Shown here: piece by piece, positions 8,771 to 18,029 of the stretch | How the letters are laid out: each line of letters opens with the position of its first letter | Position numbering within the stretch: the first letter of the stretch is position 1 | Origin: Thalassospira sp. | GTDB lineage: Bacteria; Pseudomonadota; Alphaproteobacteria; Rhodospirillales; Thalassospiraceae | Reading direction: 5' to 3' | Length of the DNA stretch: 64,000 bases | Assembly: GCF_030690045.1 (NCBI RefSeq) | Contig: NZ_JAUYHK010000011.1 | Location: forward strand, 248,001-312,000 | Translations under genes and position numbers: made by a program | Notes under the pieces: generated by a model | Seen by the model: the letters and a program-made list of their open reading frames with translations, nothing else | Databases searched by the model: none | What the model was told of the DNA's origin: nothing

Positions 8771-9877
8771 ATGTCGAAAACCAAACTCGGCCTTCTGGCA
8801 ACTGCTTCGGCGCTTGTTATGTCGATGGGCATCGCCAAGGCAGATATCGTTATTGCGACTGTTGGCCCGATGACCGGTCCTTATGCCGCATTTGGCGAAC
8901 AGATGACCAAGGGTGCGCAGAAGGCTGTTGAAGACCTCAATGCTGCTGGCGGCGTTCTGGGCGAGACGGTTGTTCTGGAAATCGGTGACGATGCTTGCGA
9001 TCCGAAACAGGCTGTTGCTGTTGCCAACCAGCTTGTCAGCAAAAATGTTGCCCTTGTTGCCGGCCACTTCTGCTCGGGTTCTTCGATCCCGGCATCTGAA
9101 GTTTACTTTGAAGAAGGCATTCTTCAGATATCCCCGGCTTCAACCAATCCGCAACTGACCGAACGTGACATGGACAATGTGTTCCGTGTTTGTGGTCGTG
9201 ACGATCAGCAGGGTGAAGTTGCCGGTAAATATCTGGCTGAAAACTATGGCGATAAACGTATTGCCATCGTTCATGACAAACAGGCCTATTCCAAAGGTCT
9301 GGCCGACGAAACCAAGAAAAACCTGAACGCTGCGGGTATTACCGAAGTTGTTTACGAAGCCATCACCCCGAACGAAAAAGACTATTCGGCACTGGTGACC
9401 AAGCTGAAATCCGAGAATATCGATATTCTCTATTACGGCGGCTATCACACCGAACTTGGCCTGATCGTTCGTCAGATGCGCAGCCAGGGCATGGATACCG
9501 CCGTTATGTCGGGCGATGCTCTGAACTCCCTTGAATATTGGGCCATCACCGGTGATGCCGGTTCGGGTACGTTGTTCACCAACGGTCCGAAACTGGAAGA
9601 TGATCCGCGCAACGCCGAACTGGTCAAATACTATGAAGGTCAGGGTTATGTGCCGGAAGGTTACACCCTTTACACCTATGGCGCAGTTCAGGCATGGGCC
9701 CAGGCTGTTGCAAAAGCAGGCACCGTTGATAGCGAAGCCGTCAGCGAAGCCCTCAAAAGCGGTGACAGCTTTGACACCGTTCTGGGCTCGATTGCTTTTG
9801 ATGCCAAAGGTGACGTCGCAGCTCCGGGTTATGTGATCTACAAATGGGAAGGTGGCGCGTACGACTACGTCAACTAA
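8771..9877 (+). CDS. livK: Branched-chain amino-acid periplasmic binding protein
   Basis: A 368-residue type I periplasmic binding protein. The signal peptide runs to about Ala24 (cleavage after GIAKA, mature protein starting DIVIATVGPMTG). The segment VALVAGHFCSGSSIPASEVY is typical of LivJ/LivK ligand-binding loops. It would bind Leu/Ile/Val and deliver them to LivHM. The ATG at 8771 follows GGGAG by 9 bases; an in-frame extension upstream would bury the signal peptide. It is last in the operon, with its own candidate promoter, a hairpin before it and a terminator after it. The exact ligand is inferred from context. Confidence 0.9.
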   Translation: MSKTKLGLLATASALVMSMGIAKADIVIATVGPMTGPYAAFGEQMTKGAQKAVEDLNAAGGVLGETVVLEIGDDACDPKQAVAVANQLVSKNVALVAGHFCSGSSIPASEVYFEEGILQISPASTNPQLTERDMDNVFRVCGRDDQQGEVAGKYLAENYGDKRIAIVHDKQAYSKGLADETKKNLNAAGITEVVYEAITPNEKDYSALVTKLKSENIDILYYGGYHTELGLIVRQMRSQGMDTAVMSGDALNSLEYWAITGDAGSGTLFTNGPKLEDDPRNAELVKYYEGQGYVPEGYTLYTYGAVQAWAQAVAKAGTVDSEAVSEALKSGDSFDTVLGSIAFDAKGDVAAPGYVIYKWEGGAYDYVN

Positions 9878-9897
9878 TCCTGCCTGACAGACAAGCA

Positions 9898-9931
9898 GAA
9901 AGCCCGGCTAATCCGTTTGCCGGGCTTTTTG
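9898..9931 (+). terminator. Rho-independent terminator after livK
   Basis: AGCCCGGC (9901-9908) pairs with GCCGGGCT (9919-9926), extended by A-T pairs and followed by T residues. It begins about 20 bases after the livK stop. Confidence 0.85.
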
Positions 9932-9953
9932 TTTACCCGGGCAAACAGAACAA

Positions 9954-9985
9954 AAAAAACGCCTCCGGCAAGGAAGGCGTTTTTT
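9954..9985 (-). terminator. Terminator after mucR, possibly bidirectional
   Basis: AAAAAACGCCT pairs with AGGCGTTTTTT, an 11-bp stem with a 10-base loop. Read on the minus strand it ends in a long T-run just past the mucR stop; on the plus strand it could back up the livK terminator. Confidence 0.8.
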
Positions 9986-10012
9986 GCTGTCATTGACGAA
10001 GGGAAATATTGA

Positions 10013-10432
10013 TTATTTCGCCTTGCGACCCAGACCAATTTTCTTGGCAAACTGCGAACGCTGTTTTGCGTAATTCGGCGCAACCATCGGATAATCAGCA
10101 GGAAGGCCCCATTTCGCACGATATTCTTCGGGGGTCAGATTATAGGTCGTGCGCAGGTGGCGTTTCAGCATCTTCAGTTTTTTGCCGTCTTCAAGGCAGA
10201 TGATGAAATCATCGCCAATTGATTTTTTGATCGGAACTGCCGGTTTCAACGGTTCTGCTTCCGGTTCGATGTCACCCTGACGAAGATCGGAAAGGGATTT
10301 GTATACGGAACCGATAAATTCCGGAATCTGTGCCGATGCCATTGCATTATTGCTGACATAGGCGGAAACCAGATCAACCGTCATTTGCAACATTTCATTG
10401 CGGTCAAAAGCGTCATTATCAATATCAGACAT
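10013..10432 (-). CDS. mucR: MucR/Ros family transcriptional regulator
   Basis: A 139-residue regulator whose C-terminal half matches the Ros/MucR DNA-binding region (ICLEDGKKLKMLKRHL, LTPEEYRAKWGLPADYPMV). In Ros the zinc is held by Cys79, Cys82, His92 and a His at 96/97. Here Cys79 and His92 remain, but position 82 is Asp and 96-97 are Thr-Tyr, so a normal zinc site is not expected. MucR proteins usually act as H-NS-like repressors binding AT-rich DNA, and often control their own gene; the AT-rich region upstream would suit that. The N-terminal 50 residues would be the oligomerisation part. Confidence 0.9.
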   Translation of the reverse strand: MSDIDNDAFDRNEMLQMTVDLVSAYVSNNAMASAQIPEFIGSVYKSLSDLRQGDIEPEAEPLKPAVPIKKSIGDDFIICLEDGKKLKMLKRHLRTTYNLTPEEYRAKWGLPADYPMVAPNYAKQRSQFAKKIGLGRKAK

Positions 10433-10488
10433 TCTATATTCGTCCTTAAATTTACCCCAACTAACTTAACTAATGCCGTATTTGTTCA

Positions 10489-10516
10489 GTTCAGTCAATT
10501 GTCTCTTGACTTGAAC
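10489..10516. promoter_or_regulatory. Inverted repeat upstream of mucR
   Basis: GTTCAGTCAA and TTGACTTGAAC are arms that pair with one bulged base, about 57 bases before the mucR start. GTTCA is also repeated directly beside it. An autoregulatory site is one possible reading. Confidence 0.3.
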
Positions 10517-10747
10517 AACGACCATTTTTCTTTTTTAGATAAAGATACCAGAATTTTGGAGAAATAATGGCAGCTATCATACTATTCAAATGTATAATTA
10601 TTTGCATGATGCCGAATGATTTTTACCAAGCCTGAAAGATGAAATTACAGGTTTCAAAATATTATCTTTTCCTGTCGGTTTGAATTACGGCACTTTCGCG
10701 TTTTGATAGGTAACGCGACAATATGTATTTTCTAAAAAGTGTATTTC

Positions 10748-10786
10748 CCCAAGCAGAAAACATCATGAATCACACCGCTGCTTGGG
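10748..10786. promoter_or_regulatory. Inverted repeat upstream of rpiB
   Basis: CCCAAGCAG and CTGCTTGGG form perfect 9-base arms around 21 bases, about 110 bases before rpiB. No T-run follows. It may be an operator or an RNA stem. Confidence 0.3.
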
Positions 10787-10895
10787 ATGTCAAATTAACC
10801 TGGCCGGTGCGCATGCTGCGCGTTGGCAAGTTGCGCTGCTATGTGTTAAAAGGCGCTCAAATTTCATCGGATGAGACATGGACAAGGACATATTG

Positions 10896-11339
10896 ATGAT
10901 CGCCAAACCCATAGCCATCGCCGCTGATCATGGCGGTGTCGATCTGAAATCCTCGATTGTCGCCCTGCTACAAGGGCAGGGGTATGAGGTGCAAGATCTT
11001 GGCACTGATGGCAGTGCATCGGTGGACTATCCTGATTATGCCTATTCAGTTGCCCATGCGATCAAATCGGGCAAGGCCGATCACGGCATTCTGATTTGTG
11101 GATCGGGGATTGGCATGAGTATTGCGGCCAACCGTTATCCTGAAATCCGGGCAGCTTTGGTTCATGACCGCCTGTCGGCAGAATTGTGCCGTCAACATAA
11201 CAACGCCAATGTTTTGTGTCTGGGCGCACGCCTGTTGGGCGAAGCGACCGCACTTGATTGCGTCAAGGCCTTTGTCACCACCGAATTTGAAGGGGGTCGT
11301 CATCAGGGACGTATCGATAAACTGTCGAACCCTAAATAA
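10896..11339 (+). CDS. rpiB: Ribose-5-phosphate isomerase B
   Basis: A 147-residue RpiB/LacAB-family isomerase interconverting ribose 5-phosphate and ribulose 5-phosphate in the pentose phosphate pathway. Motifs are AADHGG at the N-terminus, DYPDYA and the active-site GILICGSGIGMSIAANR with its Cys. The start at 10896 is preferred because AAGGA lies about 8 bases upstream and the protein then begins like known RpiB; an ATG at 10878 is also in frame. It sits 75 bases before glyA, an arrangement I recall from other alphaproteobacteria. Confidence 0.9.
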   Translation: MIAKPIAIAADHGGVDLKSSIVALLQGQGYEVQDLGTDGSASVDYPDYAYSVAHAIKSGKADHGILICGSGIGMSIAANRYPEIRAALVHDRLSAELCRQHNNANVLCLGARLLGEATALDCVKAFVTTEFEGGRHQGRIDKLSNPK

Positions 11340-11414
11340 CGGCTTTCCTTCCTTTTGATAACCGGGGCCAGAGGGGCTCCATTTCCATTCCCCGCATTCC
11401 GAAAGGTCTTCATC

Positions 11415-12689
11415 ATGTCCTTTAAAGGTTTTTTTTCTGACAGCCTGTCAGACAGCGATCCGGACTTGTTTAAATCCATCACTGATGAACTTGACCGCCA
11501 GCAAAACCAGATCGAACTGATTGCGTCAGAAAACATCGTGTCCAAAGCCGTGCTGGAAGCGCAGGGTTCGGTTCTGACCAACAAATATGCCGAAGGTTAT
11601 GCCGGTCGTCGTTATTATGGCGGGTGTGAATTCGTTGATGTCGCCGAAGAACTGGCGGTCAATCGTGCCAAGGAACTGTTTGGCTGTGAATTCGTCAATG
11701 TGCAGCCCCATTCCGGCGCACAGGCAAACGGGGCGGTGATGTTGGCCCTGTTGCAGCCGGGAGACACCATTCTGGGCATGTCACTGGATGCTGGCGGCCA
11801 TCTGACACACGGTGCGCGTCCAGCACAGTCGGGCAAATGGTTTAATGCCATTCAATATGGTGTGCGCGAACAGGATTTGCGGGTTGATTATGATGCGGTC
11901 GAGGCCCTTGCAATTGAACATCAGCCGAAAATGATCATTGCGGGCGGGTCCGCCATTCCGCGTCAGATCGATTTCAAGCGTTTCCGCGATATCGCCGACA
12001 AGGTTGGTGCCTGGTTGATGGTTGATATGGCGCATTTCGCCGGTCTGGTTGCCGGTGGTGTGCATCCGAGCCCGCTTCCTTATGCCGATGTGGTGACCAC
12101 CACGACCCATAAAACCCTGCGCGGCCCGCGTGGCGGCATGATCCTGTCGAACAATCTTGAAATCGGCAAAAAGATCAATTCTGCTGTCTTCCCGGGATTG
12201 CAGGGGGGGCCGCTGATGCATGTGATCGCCGCCAAGGCCGTCGCCTTTGGCGAAGCTCTGCGTCCGGAATTCAAGGCCTATGCGCAACAGGTAGTTGATA
12301 ATGCCAGCGTTCTGGCCGAAGTGCTGCTGAAACGCGGTTATGATATCGTGACCAAGGGTACCGATACCCATTTGATTCTGGTTGATTTGCGCCCCAAAGG
12401 CCTGAAAGGCAATACAGCAGAAGTCGCGCTGGAACGGGCCGGGATCACCTGCAATAAAAACGGCATTCCGTTTGATACCGAGAAACCGACCGTAACCTCG
12501 GGCATCCGTCTGGGAACACCTGCCGGAACCACTCGGGGCTTTGGCACCGATGAATTTGCCTATATCGGCGAACTGATTGCCGATGTTCTGGATGCGATGG
12601 TCGATAATCCCGAAGGCAACCCGAAAATCGAAGCCGATGTTCGGGCCAACGTGCGTGATTTGTGCCAGCGCTTTCCGATTTATGGCTGA
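11415..12689 (+). CDS. glyA: Serine hydroxymethyltransferase
   Basis: A 424-residue PLP enzyme converting serine and tetrahydrofolate to glycine and methylene-tetrahydrofolate. [14 protein letters not shown], the [15 protein letters not shown] block and the PLP-lysine motif [13 protein letters not shown] are intact, and the length is normal. The ATG at 11415 follows GAAAGG. No glycine riboswitch is seen in the short 75-base spacer upstream. NrdR follows by 25 bases. Confidence 0.96.
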   Translation: MSFKGFFSDSLSDSDPDLFKSITDELDRQQNQIELIASENIVSKAVLEAQGSVLTNKYAEGYAGRRYYGGCEFVDVAEELAVNRAKELFGCEFVNVQPHSGAQANGAVMLALLQPGDTILGMSLDAGGHLTHGARPAQSGKWFNAIQYGVREQDLRVDYDAVEALAIEHQPKMIIAGGSAIPRQIDFKRFRDIADKVGAWLMVDMAHFAGLVAGGVHPSPLPYADVVTTTTHKTLRGPRGGMILSNNLEIGKKINSAVFPGLQGGPLMHVIAAKAVAFGEALRPEFKAYAQQVVDNASVLAEVLLKRGYDIVTKGTDTHLILVDLRPKGLKGNTAEVALERAGITCNKNGIPFDTEKPTVTSGIRLGTPAGTTRGFGTDEFAYIGELIADVLDAMVDNPEGNPKIEADVRANVRDLCQRFPIYG

Positions 12690-12714
12690 TCGCCAAACAG
12701 ACGAGTAACATATC

Positions 12715-13188
12715 ATGCGCTGCCCATTTTGCGGCCATACCGATACCCAGGTGAAAGATTCGCGTCCAACCGAAGAGCATCATGCCATTCGGCGGCGGCG
12801 GTTTTGTCCGGCCTGCGGATCACGGTTCACAACCTTTGAAAGAGTACAATTACGTGAACTGATGGTGGTCAAAAAGGATGGGCAGCGCCAGTTGTTTGAC
12901 CGAGATAAACTGGCGCGGTCGATTTTTCTGGCCTGTCGTAAACGTCCGATTGACGATGAACGCATTGAAAAGGCGCTGAACGGTGTACAGCGTCGTCTTG
13001 AAAGCAGCGGCGAAAGCGACATTTCGACCGATACCATCGGCGAAATGGTGATGGAGGCGCTTAATGCCCTCGATCAGGTGGCCTATGTGCGCTACGCTTC
13101 GGTTTACAAGAATTTCCGCGAAGCGCGTGATTTCGAGGAATTTGTCGAAAACATGCAAGAGGGCGAGGAAGAGGCGGGCACTTCGTAA
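12715..13188 (+). CDS. nrdR: Transcriptional repressor NrdR
   Basis: A 157-residue NrdR. The zinc ribbon is [13 protein letters not shown] then CPACGSRF (Cys3, 6, 31, 34), followed by the ATP-cone domain ([20 protein letters not shown]). It represses ribonucleotide reductase genes according to ATP/dATP level. Its stop overlaps the ribD start as TAATG, so it is coupled to riboflavin synthesis genes, a common neighbourhood for nrdR. Confidence 0.96.
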   Translation: MRCPFCGHTDTQVKDSRPTEEHHAIRRRRFCPACGSRFTTFERVQLRELMVVKKDGQRQLFDRDKLARSIFLACRKRPIDDERIEKALNGVQRRLESSGESDISTDTIGEMVMEALNALDQVAYVRYASVYKNFREARDFEEFVENMQEGEEEAGTS

Positions 13189-14306
13189 TGGCAGTCGCCG
13201 CGTTTTCGGAAGATGACAAGCATTTCATGCGGGTCGCATTAAGCCTGTCCAAACGGGGTTTGGGCATTGTTTGGCCCAATCCGTCGGTTGGCTGTGTCAT
13301 CATCAGGGGCGGAGAAATCGTCGGGCGCGGCTGGACCCAAAAGGGGGGGCGCCCGCATGCCGAACGCATGGCGCTGGCGATGGCCGGTGATCGGGCATCG
13401 GGGGCCTCGGTCTATGTCACCCTTGAACCTTGCAGTCATCATGGCGTTACACCACCCTGTGCTCGCGGACTGATTGAAGCAGGTGTGGGCCGTGTTGTCA
13501 GTGCGCTGGAAGACCCGGACCCGCGGGTCGCCGGGCGCGGACATCAAATGTTGCGCGACGCCGGTATCCGGGTCGATGTTGGCCTGATGGATGATGAAGC
13601 CCGCCGCATTAATGCCGGTTTTCTATCCCGCATCACTCAAAACCGTCCTTTGGTTACCCTGAAACTGGCGGCAACGCTGGATGGCCGGTCAGCCCTTGCC
13701 AATGGTCAAAGCCAGTGGATTACTGGCGCGCAGGCCCGCAATCGGGGGCATATGTTGCGCGCCACCCATGATGCGATTCTGGTTGGGGCGGATACGGTTC
13801 TTGCCGATGATCCCGACCTGACTTGCCGGATTGCCGGGATAGAGGATCGTTCGCCCGTTCGTATCATTCTGGATCGCACAGGCAAGGTCGGGACTGAATG
13901 CAAGCTGGTGCAAACTGCCACCCAAACTCCGACATGGTTGGTGACATCTGATGAAAATACCGACATCTGCCGCAACCGTTTTGCCAATAGCAAGGCCGAA
14001 GTCATTGCGGCGACATGTGATGCGAACCATCTTGATTTGAAAGATGTCCTGCATCGTCTGGCGGACAAAGGCGTGACCCGTATTCTGATTGAAAGCGGCG
14101 GGCGTTTGGCCGCCGGGTTTATTCGGGCTGGTCTGGTGGACCGGATCGTGCATTTTTCGGCACCGGGTTTCATCGGGGCAGAAGGATTGCCGGTGATTGG
14201 CGATCTGATGCTGGATGATCTTGTGGATATGCCGCGCTATCACCGTGCCGATTTTGAAAAAACAGGTGAAGATTTCATGATAACCTATGAAAAAGAAACG
14301 GAATAA
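13188..14306 (+). CDS. ribD: Riboflavin biosynthesis deaminase/reductase RibD
   Basis: A 372-residue two-domain enzyme. The N-terminal deaminase has the zinc site HAERMALA and EPCSHHGVTPPC. The C-terminal reductase begins at TLKLAATLDGRSAL near residue 155. It converts diaminohydroxyphosphoribosylaminopyrimidine to the reduced ribitylamino product. Length and motifs are complete. It overlaps nrdR by one base and is followed by ribE after 5 bases. Confidence 0.95.
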   Translation: MAVAAFSEDDKHFMRVALSLSKRGLGIVWPNPSVGCVIIRGGEIVGRGWTQKGGRPHAERMALAMAGDRASGASVYVTLEPCSHHGVTPPCARGLIEAGVGRVVSALEDPDPRVAGRGHQMLRDAGIRVDVGLMDDEARRINAGFLSRITQNRPLVTLKLAATLDGRSALANGQSQWITGAQARNRGHMLRATHDAILVGADTVLADDPDLTCRIAGIEDRSPVRIILDRTGKVGTECKLVQTATQTPTWLVTSDENTDICRNRFANSKAEVIAATCDANHLDLKDVLHRLADKGVTRILIESGGRLAAGFIRAGLVDRIVHFSAPGFIGAEGLPVIGDLMLDDLVDMPRYHRADFEKTGEDFMITYEKETE

Positions 14307-14311
14307 TCTGA

Positions 14312-14899
14312 ATGTTTACCGGGATTGTGACCGATGTTGGAACCGTGCGTGCCATTCAGAAAAAGGGCGATACACGGTTTGAGTTCACCACGCAATTTGA
14401 TACGGCAAAGATCGTTCTGGGCGCGTCGATTGCCTGTAACGGGGCCTGCATGACGGTTGTTGAAACCGGCAATGACTGGTTCGCGATTGAGGCATCAGCC
14501 GAAAGTCTGAATAAAACCACGCTGGGAAATCTTGCCGTCGGTGATCGCATCAATCTGGAACAATCCTTGCGCCTTGGTGATGAATTGGGCGGGCATATTG
14601 TATCTGGCCATATCGATGGTGTAGCGAAACTTGTCTCGCGCACACCCGAAGGGGATTCCGTCCGGATGGTTTTTGAATTACCCGAAGCATTTGCGCGGTA
14701 TGTTGCGTCGAAAGGATCAATCACCCTTGATGGTGTGTCGCTGACCGTCAATGAGGTGACCGGTAACTGTTTTGGCATTAATCTGATTGCCCATACGCAA
14801 AATGAAACAACACTGGGGGCCAAACAACCCGGTGATCCGATCAATTTCGAGATCGACATGCTGGCGCGTTATGTCGCCCGCATGATGGGGAAGGAATAA
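14312..14899 (+). CDS. ribE: Riboflavin synthase alpha chain
   Basis: A 195-residue riboflavin synthase with the start MFTGIVTDVGTV and two lumazine-binding repeats (GASIACNGACMTVVE in the first, GSITLDGVSLTVNEV in the second), each about 95 residues. It dismutates dimethylribityllumazine to riboflavin. It lies between ribD and ribBA. Confidence 0.95.
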   Translation: MFTGIVTDVGTVRAIQKKGDTRFEFTTQFDTAKIVLGASIACNGACMTVVETGNDWFAIEASAESLNKTTLGNLAVGDRINLEQSLRLGDELGGHIVSGHIDGVAKLVSRTPEGDSVRMVFELPEAFARYVASKGSITLDGVSLTVNEVTGNCFGINLIAHTQNETTLGAKQPGDPINFEIDMLARYVARMMGKE

Positions 14900-14905
14900 T
14901 CAATC

Positions 14906-16063
14906 ATGCCGCATCGTTATCTTTCGCCGATTGAAGACGTGATTGAAGAAGCCCGTAACGGGCGGATGTTCATCCTTGTCGATGATGAAGATCGCGAAAA
15001 TGAAGGTGATCTGGTCATTCCGGCCCAGATGGCAACACCCGATGCCATCAATTTCATGGCAACACACGGGCGCGGCCTGATTTGTCTGGCGCTGGAATCA
15101 TCGCGTTGTGATCATTTGGGCCTGCCTTTGATGTCGGCCAGTAATGGCACCCGCCATGAAACCGCCTTCACCGTATCCATTGAGGCGCGGACCGGTGTAA
15201 CCACCGGCATTTCCGCCCCGGATCGGGCCCGCACCATTTCGGTTGCGATTGATCCGGCGTGCGACCGCCACGAAATTGTGACTCCTGGCCATGTTTTTCC
15301 GCTGCGGGCCCGTGATGGCGGTGTTTTGGTGCGGGCGGGACATACCGAGGCATCGGTTGATATTTCGCGCCTTGCCGGACTTAATCCGTCCGGCGTGATT
15401 TGCGAAATCATGAATGATAATGGCGAAATGGCCCGTTTGCCGGAACTGGTTGAATTTGCCAAAAAACACAATTTGAAGATTGCGCAAATTGCCGATCTGA
15501 TCCGTTATCGTCGCCGTCACGATAAACTGGTGCGTTGCAATGCGGTTACTAAAATCAACAGTATTCACGGCGGTATGTTTGACCTGCACCTATATGTCAA
15601 CAACATCAATTATGCCGAACATATTGCCTTGGTCAAAGGCGACATTCTGGACGGAAAACCGGTTCTGACCCGTGTTCATGCCCTTAATGTGGTTGAAGAT
15701 GTTCTGGGTGACCGTCAACCTGATCATGGTGGCGAATTGCAGACCGCCATGCAGATGATTGAAAACGAGGGCAGGGGCGTGATTGTTCTGATCCGCGAAC
15801 CTCGTCCCAACAGTCTGTCATCGGCGGTTGCCCGCCTGATCGAGCGTCAGGGCGGCGATGGCACGGCCTTGCGTCAGCAAAGTGGCCATGCCACCGGCGA
15901 CAATGATCTGCGGGATTATGGTGTCGGGGCGCAAATTTTGCATGATCTGGGTGTTCGTGACATGATTTTACTGTCAAATACCAAAAGACACATTGTAGGA
16001 CTTGACGGCTTTGGTCTGAATCTGGTTGATCAGCGTCCGCTCAGCGTCACGGAGACAAAATGA
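14906..16063 (+). CDS. ribBA: Dihydroxybutanone phosphate synthase with degenerate GTP cyclohydrolase II domain
   Basis: A 385-residue RibBA-like protein. The N-terminal 200 residues are a good 3,4-dihydroxy-2-butanone-4-phosphate synthase ([35 protein letters not shown]). The C-terminal part aligns with GTP cyclohydrolase II, but the region that should carry the three zinc Cys (CxTGDxxxSxRCDCG) reads [15 protein letters not shown], with no Cys. RQEGRGI is also changed. So only the RibB reaction is expected; loss of the second activity is known in other alphaproteobacterial RibBA proteins. The stop overlaps ribH as ATGA. Confidence 0.9.
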   Translation: MPHRYLSPIEDVIEEARNGRMFILVDDEDRENEGDLVIPAQMATPDAINFMATHGRGLICLALESSRCDHLGLPLMSASNGTRHETAFTVSIEARTGVTTGISAPDRARTISVAIDPACDRHEIVTPGHVFPLRARDGGVLVRAGHTEASVDISRLAGLNPSGVICEIMNDNGEMARLPELVEFAKKHNLKIAQIADLIRYRRRHDKLVRCNAVTKINSIHGGMFDLHLYVNNINYAEHIALVKGDILDGKPVLTRVHALNVVEDVLGDRQPDHGGELQTAMQMIENEGRGVIVLIREPRPNSLSSAVARLIERQGGDGTALRQQSGHATGDNDLRDYGVGAQILHDLGVRDMILLSNTKRHIVGLDGFGLNLVDQRPLSVTETK

Positions 16064-16527
16064 ACAACAACAATACCCCGCATATTCTGATTGTCGATGC
16101 ACCCTATTACACCCATATCGTCACCGATCTGGTAAAGGGGGCCGCGGCAACCCTTGAGGCTGCCGGTGCCACTTGGGACCGGATTTCGGTATCGGGGGCG
16201 TTTGAGGTACCTGTCGCCATTCGCTATGCTGTACAATCGATGCAGGAACTGGCGACCGGGCCGCGTTATGACGGTTATCTGGCGCTGGGCTGTGTGATTC
16301 GGGGCGAAACAACGCATTATGATCATATTTGCAACGAGGCCAACCGCGCCCTGATGCAGCTATGCCTTGATTATAAACTGGCCATCGGAAATGGTATTCT
16401 GACCGTCGAAAACGAGGCGCAGGCCCTTGCGCGCGCCAAAGCCGACGAAAAGAACAAAGGGGGCGAAGCCGCCCGTGCCGTTTTGCGGATGATCGAAGTT
16501 CAACATCATTTTGGAATACACCACTAA
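16060..16527 (+). CDS. ribH: Lumazine synthase
   Basis: A 155-residue 6,7-dimethyl-8-ribityllumazine synthase. The SGAFEVPVAIRYA stretch and the GCVIRGETTHYDHICNEA motif are standard, with the catalytic His in the TTHYDHI segment. It condenses the RibB and RibD products. It overlaps ribBA by four bases and is two bases before nusB. Confidence 0.95.
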   Translation: MNNNNTPHILIVDAPYYTHIVTDLVKGAAATLEAAGATWDRISVSGAFEVPVAIRYAVQSMQELATGPRYDGYLALGCVIRGETTHYDHICNEANRALMQLCLDYKLAIGNGILTVENEAQALARAKADEKNKGGEAARAVLRMIEVQHHFGIHH

Positions 16528-16529
16528 CA

Positions 16530-17027
16530 ATGACCGAAAAACCCAATGCTTCTGCCGCCCAGCGCCGCAGTGCTGCACGTTTCGCCGCGATACAGGCCCT
16601 TTATCAGGCTGAATTGTCGCAGGATTCCGCCGGGACTGTCGTGCGGGAATATTCGGAATTCCGTCTGGACGGGGATGGCATTCGCGATCTGGATGAACCC
16701 AATGACAATCTGATTGATCCGGATCGCGGTTTTTTTGCCGATCTGGTTCAGGGTGTTGAAGCGCGCCGTGTCGATATTGACGGGCTGATTGATGCCGCCC
16801 TTGAAAAAGGCTGGTCAACCAAACGTCTGGAAACCGTTGTGCGCTGTATCATGCGGGCGGGAACCTATGAATTGATGATGCGAGAAGACGTCCCGATGAA
16901 AGTCGTCATCAGTGAATATGTAGATGTCGCCCATTCGTTTTTTGACGAAACCGAACCCAAACTGGTCAATGCGGTGCTTGATCGTATTGGCAAAACCCTG
17001 CGTCCGAACGAAGCTGGCAAGGTCTGA
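16530..17027 (+). CDS. nusB: Transcription antitermination factor NusB
   Basis: A 165-residue NusB that acts with NusE in rRNA antitermination. The AARFAAIQALYQAELS start and the C-terminal MREDVPMKVVISEYVDVAHSF block match the family. ribH-nusB-thiL is a widespread gene order. No strong ribosome-binding site is present, so translation may be coupled to ribH. Confidence 0.94.
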   Translation: MTEKPNASAAQRRSAARFAAIQALYQAELSQDSAGTVVREYSEFRLDGDGIRDLDEPNDNLIDPDRGFFADLVQGVEARRVDIDGLIDAALEKGWSTKRLETVVRCIMRAGTYELMMREDVPMKVVISEYVDVAHSFFDETEPKLVNAVLDRIGKTLRPNEAGKV

Positions 17028-17029
17028 CA

Positions 17030-18010
17030 ATGGCGGCGCGATCCGGAGAATTTGACCTGATCGCCCGTTATTTCGCCCCGATTGCGGCACGTTCGCCTGC
17101 GTCTTTGGCGCTGCGCGACGATGCGGCGGTGTTTTCCCCGCCTCAAGGCCATGAAATTGTGGTTACCACCGATGCCCTTGTCGGCGCTGTTCATTTCCGC
17201 AGCGAAGATGACCCGGCCAACATCGCCTGCAAGGTTTTACGGGTCAATCTGTCCGATCTGGCGGCTATGGGGGCAACCCCGTCAGGGGTGGTTCTGACCA
17301 CCGGTTTTAACCGAGGTGTTTCAGAAGACTGGATTGCCGCCTTTGCCAAAGGATTTGGCGAAGATTGCGCACGATATGATGTCGCCCTGCTGGGCGGTGA
17401 TACGGTGGCAACGCCGGGACCCAGTTTTTTCAGCCTGACAGCCTTTGGATCGGTCAAAAGCGGACAAGCCTTGCGACGGGACCATGCCCGCATCGGTGAT
17501 CTGGTTGCCGTAACGGGCACGATTGGCGACGCCGCACTGGGTCTTGCCGTTTTGCAGGATCGTTTGACGCCCGATAATGACGCAGATCGGGATCATTTGA
17601 CCGGGCGATACTGGTTACCCCGTCCGCGTATGGCCACAGGGCAGATCTGTGCCACCCTTGGCAGGCGGATTGCGGCGATGGATATTTCAGACGGTTTGTT
17701 GGGTGATGCCCGCAAAGTTGCCGTGGCATCGGGCATCGGGATCGAGATTGACCGGACGAAAGTTCCCTTGTCCGACGCGGCGCAAAATTGCGTTAAAAAC
17801 GCGGATGACTGGTGGGATATCATCCTTGATGGGGGCGATGATTACGAATTACTGATCTGTGCGCCGGATGATGTCATGGCGCAACTGGACGATCAGGTTA
17901 CCATCATCGGTCGGGTCACTGATCAGGCTGGAAAAGTTTTCATAACGGGCCCGGATGGCAAAATGGTCGAAGCCGTTTCTCACAGCTTCGACCATTTTTC
18001 GGAACGTTGA
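17030..18010 (+). CDS. thiL: Thiamine-monophosphate kinase
   Basis: A 326-residue ThiL that phosphorylates thiamine phosphate to thiamine diphosphate. GEFDLIARYFAP, the metal-binding RDDAAVF and VTTDALV segments, LGGDTVATPG and AMDISDGLLGD are all present. It begins two bases after the nusB stop and ends the long rib cluster. No TPP riboswitch is seen. Confidence 0.95.
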   Translation: MAARSGEFDLIARYFAPIAARSPASLALRDDAAVFSPPQGHEIVVTTDALVGAVHFRSEDDPANIACKVLRVNLSDLAAMGATPSGVVLTTGFNRGVSEDWIAAFAKGFGEDCARYDVALLGGDTVATPGPSFFSLTAFGSVKSGQALRRDHARIGDLVAVTGTIGDAALGLAVLQDRLTPDNDADRDHLTGRYWLPRPRMATGQICATLGRRIAAMDISDGLLGDARKVAVASGIGIEIDRTKVPLSDAAQNCVKNADDWWDIILDGGDDYELLICAPDDVMAQLDDQVTIIGRVTDQAGKVFITGPDGKMVEAVSHSFDHFSER

Positions 18011-18029
18011 TGTGTTTTGGGACGAAAGA

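Larger units (their letters stand above)
10433..10895. other. 463-base AT-rich spacer between mucR and rpiB
   Basis: No supported gene. The mucR-proximal half is clearly richer in A+T than its surroundings. It contains inverted repeats at 10489-10516 and 10748-10786. It must hold the divergent promoters of mucR and of the rpiB-glyA genes; no clear -35/-10 pair was found. Confidence 0.5.

Noticed and set aside
11340-11414. Glycine riboswitch before glyA
   Set aside because: The 75-base spacer is too short and lacks the conserved core.
12690-14311. FMN riboswitch near the riboflavin genes
   Set aside because: Genes from nrdR to ribH are packed with gaps of a few bases at most, leaving no space for an FMN element.
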